Source: an uncultured Prevotella sp. (GTDB lineage Bacteria > Bacteroidota > Bacteroidia > Bacteroidales > Bacteroidaceae). Taken from it: a stretch of DNA of 32,715 bases. The first letter of the stretch is position 1, and each line of letters opens with the position of its first letter. The stretch lies in NCBI GenBank assembly GCA_905235325.1, contig CAJOLE010000019.1:1-32715 (forward strand). Reading direction: 5' to 3'. Shown piece by piece: positions 26,198-32,715 of the stretch. A program made the translations under genes and the position numbers. A model generated the notes under the pieces. That model saw nothing but the letters and a program-made list of their open reading frames with translations, made no database searches and was not told the DNA's origin.

Positions 26198-27865
26198 ATG
26201 TGTGGAATAGTAGCAATTTTGAACGTAAAGGAGCAGACGCAGGCTCTACGTGACAAGGCATTAAGAATGAGTCAGAAAATCCGTCATCGCGGACCTGACT
26301 GGAGTGGCATATATTGTGGCGACACCGCCATCCTCGCTCATGAGCGACTGAGCATCGTCGACCCTGAAAGCGGGGGGCAGCCGCTCTACAGCCCTGACCG
26401 CAAGCAGGTGTTGGCCGTCAACGGCGAGATATACAACCATCAGGAAATCCGCCGCCGCTATGCCGGGCAGTACGATTTCATGACGGGCAGCGACTGCGAG
26501 GTCATCCTGGCACTCTATCGCGACAAGGGTATCAACTTCCTCGAAGACTTGAGCGGCATCTTCGCCTTTGTGCTCTACGACGAAGAGCGCAATGAGTTCA
26601 TCATTGCACGCGACCCCATCGGCGTGATACCTCTTTATATAGGCTACGACAGCGACGGCACCGTCTATGTGGCCTCCGAGCTGAAGGCCCTCGAAGGCCA
26701 GTGCGAGCGCTACGAGCCGTTCCTGCCCGGCCACTACTACTGGAGCCGGGAGGCCAGTATGCAGCGTTACTATCGCCGCGACTGGTTCGACTTCGCTGCC
26801 GTGAAGGACAACCCCGCCTCAGTCGAGGCCATCCGCGACGGCCTCACTGCTGCCGTCAAGCGCCAGCTGATGTCCGACGTGCCTTACGGCGTGCTCCTCT
26901 CCGGCGGTCTTGACAGCAGCGTCATCTCTGCCCTCGCCGAGAAATTCTCAGAGCACCGCATCGAAGACGATTCAATGACCAAGGCTTACTGGCCTCGCCT
27001 GCACTCCTTTGCCGTTGGCCTGAAAGGCGCTCCCGATTTGGCAAAAGCCCGACTGGTAGCCGACCACATCGGCACCGTCCACCACGAAATCAATTATACC
27101 ATCCAGGAGGGGCTCGATGCCATCCGCGACGTCATTTACTTCATCGAGACCTACGATGTCACCACCGTCCGCGCTTCCACGCCAATGTACCTGCTGGCCC
27201 GCGTCATCAAGTCAATGGGCATCAAGATGGTGCTCTCCGGCGAGGGTGCCGACGAGATTTTCGGCGGCTACCTCTACTTCCACAAGGCACCGTCGGCTCG
27301 TGACTTCCATGAGGAAACAGTGCGCAAACTGGGCAAGCTACACCTCTATGACTGTCTGCGCGCCAACAAGAGTCTGTCGGCCTGGGGCGTCGAGGGCCGC
27401 GTGCCGTTCCTCGACAAGGAGTTCCTTGATGTCGCCATGCGCACCAATCCCGAGGCCAAGATGTGCCCAGGAACGACCATAGAGAAAAAGGTTGTGCGCG
27501 AAGCCTTCGCCGACCTGCTGCCCGACGAAGTAGCCTGGCGACAGAAAGAGCAGTTCTCCGACGGCGTCGGCTATTCATGGATTGACACACTTAAAGAGAT
27601 TACCTCAAAGGCCGTTTCCGACGAGCAGATGGCTCATGCCGCAGAGCGCTTCCCCATCAACCCGCCGAAGAACAAGGAGGAGTACTACTACCGCAGCATC
27701 TTCGCCGAACATTTTCCCAGTGACTCTGCCGCCCGCAGCGTACCCTCAGAGGCCAGCGTGGCTTGCTCGACGGCCATCGCCCTTGAATGGGATGCCGCCT
27801 TCCGCAACATGAACGACCCCAGCGGACGTGCCGTCAAGGGCGTCCACGAGCAGGCTTATTCTTAG
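26198..27865 (+). CDS. asnB: Asparagine synthetase B (glutamine-hydrolysing)
   Basis: AsnB converts aspartate to asparagine using glutamine and ATP. The 555-residue protein begins MCGIVAILN, so Cys2 becomes the N-terminal glutaminase nucleophile after Met removal. Class II glutaminase motifs RHRGPDWSG and VNGEIYNH follow. The synthetase domain carries the PP-loop LLSGGLDSSVISAL and the GEGADEIFGGYLYF motif. Length is normal for bacterial AsnB. It lies 29 bases after carA-carB and closes the run of glutamine amidotransferase genes. A terminator-like hairpin lies further downstream at 28158-28207, beyond the tandem array. Confidence 0.96.
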   Translation: MCGIVAILNVKEQTQALRDKALRMSQKIRHRGPDWSGIYCGDTAILAHERLSIVDPESGGQPLYSPDRKQVLAVNGEIYNHQEIRRRYAGQYDFMTGSDCEVILALYRDKGINFLEDLSGIFAFVLYDEERNEFIIARDPIGVIPLYIGYDSDGTVYVASELKALEGQCERYEPFLPGHYYWSREASMQRYYRRDWFDFAAVKDNPASVEAIRDGLTAAVKRQLMSDVPYGVLLSGGLDSSVISALAEKFSEHRIEDDSMTKAYWPRLHSFAVGLKGAPDLAKARLVADHIGTVHHEINYTIQEGLDAIRDVIYFIETYDVTTVRASTPMYLLARVIKSMGIKMVLSGEGADEIFGGYLYFHKAPSARDFHEETVRKLGKLHLYDCLRANKSLSAWGVEGRVPFLDKEFLDVAMRTNPEAKMCPGTTIEKKVVREAFADLLPDEVAWRQKEQFSDGVGYSWIDTLKEITSKAVSDEQMAHAAERFPINPPKNKEEYYYRSIFAEHFPSDSAARSVPSEASVACSTAIALEWDAAFRNMNDPSGRAVKGVHEQAYS

Positions 27866-27878
27866 GCCGAGAAGGAAA

Positions 27879-28137
27879 ATTTCAGCATCGGACTGATGCG
27901 GACTTTTGACTGTCAACGTGGGAGCGTAATTTCTGCATCGGACTGACACGGACTGATGCAGACTTTTGACTGTCAACGTGGGAGCGTTATTTCTGCATCG
28001 GACTGACACGGACTGATGCGGACTTCCGACTGTCAACGTGGGAGCGTAATTTCTGCATCGGACTGACACGGACTGATGCGGACTTACGACTGTCAACGTG
28101 GGAGCGTAATTTCTGCATCGGACTGATGCGGACTTCC
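27879..28137. repeat. 60-base tandem repeat array between asnB and grpE
   Basis: Three full 60-base units begin at 27901, 27961 and 28021, and a fourth at 28081 lacks 10 bases. A partial unit at 27879-27900, also lacking the ten bases GACTGACACG, leads in. Each unit holds GACTGTCAACGTGGGAGCG and a core of three GGACTGA-type decamers (GGACTGACAC, GGACTGATGC, GGACTT). Units differ at only a few positions. The core is the reverse complement of the repeat at 18976-19086. The would-be spacers are identical in every unit, so this is not a CRISPR array. Confidence 0.9.
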
Positions 28138-28157
28138 GGCACTCTATACTCAGCTCG

Positions 28158-28207
28158 ACCCGAAAGGACGCTTGCCAGAGCAAGTACACTCGACTTTCCG
28201 GGTTTTA
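28158..28207 (+). terminator. Candidate terminator between the tandem array and grpE
   Basis: ACCCGAAAGG at 28158-28167 pairs imperfectly with CTTTCCGGGT at 28194-28203, enclosing the small hairpin CTTGC CAGA GCAAG, and TTTT follows at 28204-28207. It could end the asnB transcript. The outer pairing has a bulge and the T tract is short. Confidence 0.4.
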
Positions 28208-28309
28208 ATTGAAAGAACCACTGCGGAATTAGATGTCAACGACCGTCAGAACAGAAGACTGGCACGGTTTTTGCTGTTCAGAAAACAAGTATTAAATCTA
28301 AACTTGCTA

Positions 28310-28885
28310 ATGATGACAGAAAAAGACATCAACATCGAAGAAGGAGAGAACCTGCAGGAAGAGCAGGACGTACAAGCCGAAGCAGAAGAAACTACTGCAG
28401 AAGAAGCAACAGCCACGGATGCAGCGGAAGAAAAAGACCCTTTGGAGGCTGCTGAGGAACAGATTGCCGAGCTGAAAGACAAGTACCTGCGCTCGGTGGC
28501 AGAGTTCGACAACTACCGCAAGCGTACGCTAAAAGAGCGAGCTGAGCTGATACTGAACGGCGGCGAGAAAGTGCTGACTGCCATTTTGCCAGTTGTCGAC
28601 GACATGGAGCGCGCCATTGAGAACGGTGCCAAGACCGATGAGCCAGAGGTGCTGCGCGAGGGTATGGAACTGATTTACCACAAGCTGCTGAAGGTGCTTG
28701 AGAGTCAGGGAGTCAGCGTCATAGAGACCAAAGAGGCCGACTTCGACACGGATGTCCATGAGGCTGTAGCCATGGTGCCAGGCATGGGCGACGACAAGAA
28801 AGGCAAGGTGATTGACTGCGTGCAGAAGGGTTATAAACTGAATGACAAGGTGATTCGTCACGCCAAAGTGGCAGTTGGACAATGA
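28310..28885 (+). CDS. grpE: GrpE nucleotide exchange factor
   Basis: GrpE releases ADP from DnaK in the Hsp70 chaperone cycle. From the ATG at 28310 the protein has 191 residues: an acidic low-complexity N-terminus ([15 protein letters not shown]), a long coiled-coil helix ([20 protein letters not shown] in part), the family motif [11 protein letters not shown], and the C-terminal beta wing ending [16 protein letters not shown]. The frame is open from 28172, but those 46 residues are basic, unlike GrpE, and overlap the terminator-like hairpin. A start one codon later (28313) is equally possible. The stop overlaps the dnaJ start (ATGA), so the pair is translationally coupled; dnaK is elsewhere. 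Confidence 0.95.
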   Translation: MMTEKDINIEEGENLQEEQDVQAEAEETTAEEATATDAAEEKDPLEAAEEQIAELKDKYLRSVAEFDNYRKRTLKERAELILNGGEKVLTAILPVVDDMERAIENGAKTDEPEVLREGMELIYHKLLKVLESQGVSVIETKEADFDTDVHEAVAMVPGMGDDKKGKVIDCVQKGYKLNDKVIRHAKVAVGQ

Positions 28886-30027
28886 AAAGAGACTATTACG
28901 ACGTGCTGGGCGTCAGCAAGACGGCCACCGAGGACGAGATTAAGAAAGCCTATCGCAAGATAGCCATCAAGTATCACCCCGACCGTAATCCGGGTGACAA
29001 AGAGGCAGAGGAGAAGTTCAAGGAAGCCGCAGAGGCATACGACGTGCTCCACGACCCGCAGAAGCGACAGCAGTATGACCAGTTTGGCTTTGAGGGCCTG
29101 CAGGGCGGCGGCTTCGGCGGCTTCGGCGGAGCCTCAATGAACATGGACGACATCTTCTCGATGTTCGGTGACATCTTCGGTGGTCATGGCTTCGGCGGCT
29201 TTGGCGGTGGTTCGCGGCGTCCGCAGCAGCATCGTGGCAGCGACCTGCGACTGAAGCTGCGGCTGACACTGGAGGAGATAAACCAAGGAGTCACCAAGAA
29301 GTTCAAGGTGCGCAAGGACATTCCCTGTGAGCACTGTCACGGCACAGGTGCCGAGACGGGTTCTGGTGTCGAGCAGTGTCCGACGTGTCACGGCCTGGGT
29401 GTCGTCACCCATACCAAGCAGAGCATCTTCGGTATGATGCAGACGCAGAGTGTCTGTCCGACGTGTGGCGGTGAAGGCACCATCATCAAGAACAAGTGCA
29501 AGGAGTGTGGCGGCGAGGGTATCGTCAAAGGCGAAGAAGTGGTCGAAATCAAGATTCCCGCCGGCGTTGCCGAAGGTATGGTGGTCAACGTTCCCGGCAA
29601 GGGTAATGCAGGACGCAAGAACGGCATTAACGGCGACATCCAGGTGTTCATTGAAGAAGAGAAGCACAACGCCTTTGTAAGAGACGGTAACGACTTGATA
29701 TACAACCTTCTGCTCGACTTTCCTACAGCAGCACTTGGAGGAGACATTGAGATTCCCACCATAGAAGGAAGCAAGATTCGCGTGAAGATAGACAACGGCA
29801 CTCAGCCCGGCAAGACGCTCCGTCTGCGTGGCAAGGGACTGCCCGCCGTGCAGGGTTACGGCAGCGGCAGGGGCGACCTGGTGGTCAACATCAGCGTCTA
29901 CGTGCCAAAGACCTTGAGTCGCAGTGAGAAGGAGGCCATCGAGCTGTTCAGGGATAGCGACAACTTCAAGGGCGACAAGCAGACGAAGGACACCATCTTC
30001 CAGCGGTTCAAGAATTACTTCAGTTGA
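28882..30027 (+). CDS. dnaJ: DnaJ co-chaperone (Hsp40, type I)
   Basis: DnaJ delivers unfolded clients to DnaK and stimulates its ATPase. The 381-residue protein has all parts of a type I Hsp40. The J domain carries HPD at residues 32-34. A Gly/Phe-rich linker follows at about 72-113 ([11 protein letters not shown]). The zinc-binding region has four CxxCxGxG repeats ([32 protein letters not shown]), and the C-terminal substrate-binding domains end [17 protein letters not shown]. It starts within the grpE stop codon by ATGA overlap. FolC follows on the same strand. Confidence 0.97.
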   Translation: MKRDYYDVLGVSKTATEDEIKKAYRKIAIKYHPDRNPGDKEAEEKFKEAAEAYDVLHDPQKRQQYDQFGFEGLQGGGFGGFGGASMNMDDIFSMFGDIFGGHGFGGFGGGSRRPQQHRGSDLRLKLRLTLEEINQGVTKKFKVRKDIPCEHCHGTGAETGSGVEQCPTCHGLGVVTHTKQSIFGMMQTQSVCPTCGGEGTIIKNKCKECGGEGIVKGEEVVEIKIPAGVAEGMVVNVPGKGNAGRKNGINGDIQVFIEEEKHNAFVRDGNDLIYNLLLDFPTAALGGDIEIPTIEGSKIRVKIDNGTQPGKTLRLRGKGLPAVQGYGSGRGDLVVNISVYVPKTLSRSEKEAIELFRDSDNFKGDKQTKDTIFQRFKNYFS

Positions 30028-30029
30028 TC

Positions 30030-30092
30030 AACTCGAAACATCGGAACCTCGAAACATCGAAAGCTCGAAATATCGAAATATCGAAAATCGCA
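30030..30092. repeat. Short TCGAAA repeats between dnaJ and folC
   Basis: The motif CTCGAAA/ATCGAAA recurs about seven times at 8-16 base intervals in 30030-30092. It is low-complexity and would be translated as NLETSKARNIEISK if folC began upstream at TTG 30024. Confidence 0.6.
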
Positions 30093-30101
30093 AACACAAC
30101 G

Positions 30102-31394
30102 GTGAACTACGAAGATACCTGCGACTGGCTGTTCTGCAAGACAGCCAACTTCGAGCATCAAGGACAGACAGGCTACAAAGCCGGCCTGAACAATATGCTG
30201 CGACTGGACGACTGCTACGGCCACCCACACCGGGACTTCAAGTGCATCCACGTTACCGGCACCAACGGCAAAGGGTCTGTCTCACACACCTTGGCCGCCA
30301 TTTTGCAGTCAAGCGGCTACAAAGTCGGACTCTACACGTCGCCCCACGTGCTTGACTTCAGCGAGCGCATCCGCATCAACGGCACGCCTATCAGCAAGGA
30401 CTATGTGGTGCGGTTTGTCGAGGAAGGCCACAAGCAATTTGAGGCCATCGGCTGCACCTTCTTTGAAATAGCCACGGCCATGGCCTTCAAGTACTTCAGC
30501 GACGAGCAGGTTGACATAGCCGTGGTGGAAGTGGGATTAGGCGGTCGTCTCGACAGCACGAACATCATCACGCCCATCCTCTCGGTCATCACCAATGTCA
30601 GCCTGGAACACACGCAGATTCTCGGTAATACCGTCGGACAGATAGCCTTCGAGAAAGGCGGCATCATCAAGGACGGTGTACCCGTGGTTATCGGCGAGGC
30701 CTCACCTGAGTCGCGTCGCGTCTTTGTGTCTTTAGCGCAGCACCACCATGCGCCCATCTGCTTTGCCGAGGACGAACAGGAGATTCGCTCGGCCACACCC
30801 ATTGCCGACAGCAGCGTCATCAGCTATGAGACCGTCCATTGGGGGGCGTTCCGGGGCGAGCTGTACGGCACATATCAAATAAAGAACACGCGTACAATAT
30901 TAAAGGCGGTTGACGTGCTTGTCAGACTGGGCATCGTCAAGAAGCAGGAGCAAGTCGTCAAAGAGGCTTTTGCCAACGTCAGCAAAATCACCGGCCTGAC
31001 GGCTCGCTGGCAGACAGTAGCCACTTCGCCGACCGTCATTTGCGACATCGGCCACAACATTGCAGCCTGGGAGAACCTCGGCAAGCAGTTGGCAGCACTC
31101 AAAGGCGGAAAGCTGCACATCATCTTCGGCATGGTGAGCGACAAAGACGTGAACGGCGTTCTCGCTCTCGCTCCTAAAAATGCCATCTACTACTTCACTC
31201 AGCCCTCGACCCACCGAGCTCTTCCGGTCCAGAGATTACGGGAAGCCGCTGTCCGGTCAGGTCTCTCGGGCGATTGCTACGCGACGGTGGAAGAAGCCTA
31301 TGCAGCGGCACAGAAAGCCGCCCAGGAAAGCGATTATATCTTCATCGGAGGCAGCAACTACGTAGTCTCTGACTTCCTGAAAAAAGGCGTTTAG
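30102..31394 (+). CDS. folC: Folylpolyglutamate synthase / dihydrofolate synthase
   Basis: FolC adds glutamate to dihydropteroate and lengthens the glutamate tail of folates. The 430-residue product has the ATP-binding loop HVTGTNGKGSVSH, the region LYTSPHVLDFSERIRING, the metal-site segment EVGLGGRLDSTN and the C-terminal ICDIGHNIAAW. The frame is open from a TTG at 30024 inside the dnaJ stop, but 30030-30092 is a run of TCGAAA-type repeats and the family N-terminus (NYEDTCDWLF) begins at codon GTG 30102. That GTG is therefore preferred; TTG at 30024 with ATGA-like overlap to dnaJ is the alternative. Probably transcribed with grpE-dnaJ. Confidence 0.88.
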   Translation: MNYEDTCDWLFCKTANFEHQGQTGYKAGLNNMLRLDDCYGHPHRDFKCIHVTGTNGKGSVSHTLAAILQSSGYKVGLYTSPHVLDFSERIRINGTPISKDYVVRFVEEGHKQFEAIGCTFFEIATAMAFKYFSDEQVDIAVVEVGLGGRLDSTNIITPILSVITNVSLEHTQILGNTVGQIAFEKGGIIKDGVPVVIGEASPESRRVFVSLAQHHHAPICFAEDEQEIRSATPIADSSVISYETVHWGAFRGELYGTYQIKNTRTILKAVDVLVRLGIVKKQEQVVKEAFANVSKITGLTARWQTVATSPTVICDIGHNIAAWENLGKQLAALKGGKLHIIFGMVSDKDVNGVLALAPKNAIYYFTQPSTHRALPVQRLREAAVRSGLSGDCYATVEEAYAAAQKAAQESDYIFIGGSNYVVSDFLKKGV

Positions 31395-31435
31395 GTGTTT
31401 TTAACACTCCCTTAACCGTTTTTTTCGTTGTTTCC

Positions 31436-31467
31436 TTTGTTTGTTTGGTTTATTTTTTGTTACTTTG
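31436..31467 (+). promoter_or_regulatory. Promoter of galM
   Basis: TTTG at 31436-31439, a 20-base spacer and TTACTTTG at 31460-31467 (one base off TAnnTTTG) fit the Bacteroidetes consensus. The start would be near 31474, giving a leader of about 27 bases before the ATG at 31501. The T-rich stretch upstream (31419-31460) may also help end folC transcription. Confidence 0.6.
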
Positions 31468-31500
31468 TAGGCAAATACTTTAAACTTAAAACAAACAGTT

Positions 31501-32589
31501 ATGGCAAACACAGAAAATGCGACTCTCTGTGGTCTGAAAAGAGAAGATTTTCAGGCCACTATCAACGGAAAGAAAACTGATTTGTACATCCTGCGCAATC
31601 GCAAGGGGTACGAAGTGGCTATCTCAAACTTTGGCGGGGCTATCTGCGCCATCATGGTGCCCGACAAGAACGGTAACGTGGGCAATGTCGTTGAGGGACA
31701 TTCCAACATCCAGCAGCTCATCAACGGTGAAGAGCCTTACCTCTCGACGCTGATCGGACGCTGGGGCAACCGCATCTGCAAGGGACAGTTCACGCTGAAC
31801 GGCAAGGAGTACCAGCTGGCTGTCAACAACGGCCCAAACCACCTGCACGGCGGTCTGAAAGGCTTCAATGCCAAGGTCTGGGATGCCCGTCAGATGGGGC
31901 CCCGCTCGCTCGCCCTGCACCGCATCTCGAGCTACGGCGAAGAAGGCTACACGGGCGAAATCGACGTGACGGTAGAATTCACCTTCACCGACCTCAACGA
32001 GCTGGTCATCGAGTATCTGGCCAGCACCAACAAGAAAACCATCATCAACCTGACACACCATGCCTTCTTTGCACTGGCAGGAACGGCAGCCCCCACCCCC
32101 GCCATCGACGACATTGTCTGCGAGATCAACGCCGACTTCTATCTGCCTACCGATGACACTGCCATTCCTACAGGCGAGATTCTGAAAGTGGCTGGCACAC
32201 CGTTTGACTTCCGCACGCCCAAGGCCATCGGCCAGGACATCGACGCTGACTTCGAGCAGATTAAGTTCGGAAACGGCTACGACCACAACTATGTGCTGAA
32301 CAAGCAGGAGGAAGGCGAACTCAGCTTTGCCGCCAGACTCACCGACCCGAAGAGCGGACGTACGCTGGAATGCTACACCACCGAGCCCGGTATGCAGCTC
32401 TACACAAGCAACTATCTGGATGGCTACAAGGGTGCCGGCGATGCCACGTTCCCCCGCCGCTCGGCAGTCTGCCTCGAGACGCAGCACTTCCCCGACTCGC
32501 CCAACCGTCCCTACTTCCCCAGCGTCGTACTGCACCCGCACCACCGCTTCAAGTCAAAGACTATCTACAAGTTCGGAACAGCAGAATAA
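31501..32589 (+). CDS. galM: Aldose 1-epimerase (mutarotase)
   Basis: GalM interconverts the alpha and beta anomers of galactose, glucose and related aldoses. The 362-residue protein has family motifs YLSTLIGRWGNRICKGQF, the substrate-binding histidine region NGPNHLHGGLKGF, the catalytic histidine in NLTHHAFFAL, and GNGYDHNYVL. The C-terminal catalytic Glu lies in AVCLETQHFPDSPN. No signal peptide is seen, so it is cytoplasmic. It has its own promoter and is followed after 36 bases by a transporter gene, a usual sugar-uptake pairing in Bacteroidales. Confidence 0.95.
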   Translation: MANTENATLCGLKREDFQATINGKKTDLYILRNRKGYEVAISNFGGAICAIMVPDKNGNVGNVVEGHSNIQQLINGEEPYLSTLIGRWGNRICKGQFTLNGKEYQLAVNNGPNHLHGGLKGFNAKVWDARQMGPRSLALHRISSYGEEGYTGEIDVTVEFTFTDLNELVIEYLASTNKKTIINLTHHAFFALAGTAAPTPAIDDIVCEINADFYLPTDDTAIPTGEILKVAGTPFDFRTPKAIGQDIDADFEQIKFGNGYDHNYVLNKQEEGELSFAARLTDPKSGRTLECYTTEPGMQLYTSNYLDGYKGAGDATFPRRSAVCLETQHFPDSPNRPYFPSVVLHPHHRFKSKTIYKFGTAE

Positions 32590-32625
32590 ATCAACAAAAA
32601 CATAATCATTAATTACAAAAAAATC

Positions 32626-32715
32626 ATGACACAACAAAAGAAAAACGGAGCAATCGTAGCTATAGTAGCTATGATGTTCCTCTTTGCGATGATCTCGTTC
32701 GTAACCAACATGGCC
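32626..32715 (+). CDS. Start of a sugar transporter of the MFS type, cut by the window edge
   Basis: Only 30 codons are visible: a short basic start (MTQQKKNGA) followed by a hydrophobic helix (IVAIVAMMFLFAMISFV). This resembles the first helix of FucP/GluP-type major facilitator sugar:proton symporters, and galM-transporter pairs are common in Bacteroidales. The family call is inferred from this fragment and context. Confidence 0.6.
   Translation, partial: MTQQKKNGAIVAIVAMMFLFAMISFVTNMA

Noticed and set aside
27879..28137. Regularly spaced repeats resembling a CRISPR array
   Set aside because: The intervening sequences are the same in every unit and the whole 60-base unit repeats, so it is a tandem repeat. 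No cas gene is nearby.
27746..28189. 147-codon minus-strand frame with a 20-residue repeat
   Set aside because: The repeat peptide is simply the 60-base DNA array read in frame, and the frame runs antisense into the end of asnB.

Overview
The window looks like chromosomal DNA of a Bacteroidales bacterium, most likely Prevotellaceae. The evidence is Bacteroidetes-type promoters (a -7 box TAnnTTTG, in some cases with TTTG about 20 bases upstream) ahead of several genes, a DUF4270 lipoprotein, the Bacteroidetes ATP synthase gene order (beta, epsilon, small membrane protein, a, c, b, delta, alpha, gamma), a short GT5-only glycogen-synthase-like protein, and menaquinone synthesis. Most of the window is housekeeping. 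I did not find a convincing new multi-gene system (no defence island, CRISPR, phage or biosynthetic cluster). The unusual features are gene-structure anomalies and several families of non-coding repeats.

Layout. 1-93: the 3' end (domains V and VI) of a group II intron entering from the left. 121-3873: tex, then convergent menA, then a divergently transcribed HD-domain hydrolase. 3874-4515: a gene-free stretch of repeats and hairpins. 4516-11712 (minus): the F1Fo ATP synthase operon, with apparent frameshifts in atpF and atpH and an inverted-repeat element filling the atpA-atpG gap. 11879-12589 (minus): a small secreted protein and a lipoprotein. 12765-15193 (plus): GT5 protein, DUF4270 lipoprotein and a 43-residue ORF. 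15188-18563 (minus): UvrD/PcrA helicase and KdgK. 18564-19799: 1.2 kb without a gene, holding five repeat types and a candidate structured RNA.

19800-27865 (plus): pyrG, purF-like, carA-carB and asnB, four consecutive glutamine-amidotransferase genes that place CTP, purine, carbamoyl-phosphate and asparagine synthesis side by side. Here carA is fused in frame to carB through an inverted-repeat element, and the carB part stops at the boundary between the two halves of the large subunit, so the carbamate-phosphorylating and allosteric domains are absent from this locus. 27879-28137: a 60-bp tandem array. 28310-31394 (plus): grpE, dnaJ and folC. 31501-32715 (plus): galM and the start of a sugar transporter of the MFS type.

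The points most worth checking are the half-size CarA-CarB fusion, the repeat-derived protein linker inside it, the two ATP synthase frameshifts (biology or sequencing error), and the repeat families shared between the gene-free regions near 4 kb, 19 kb and 28 kb.
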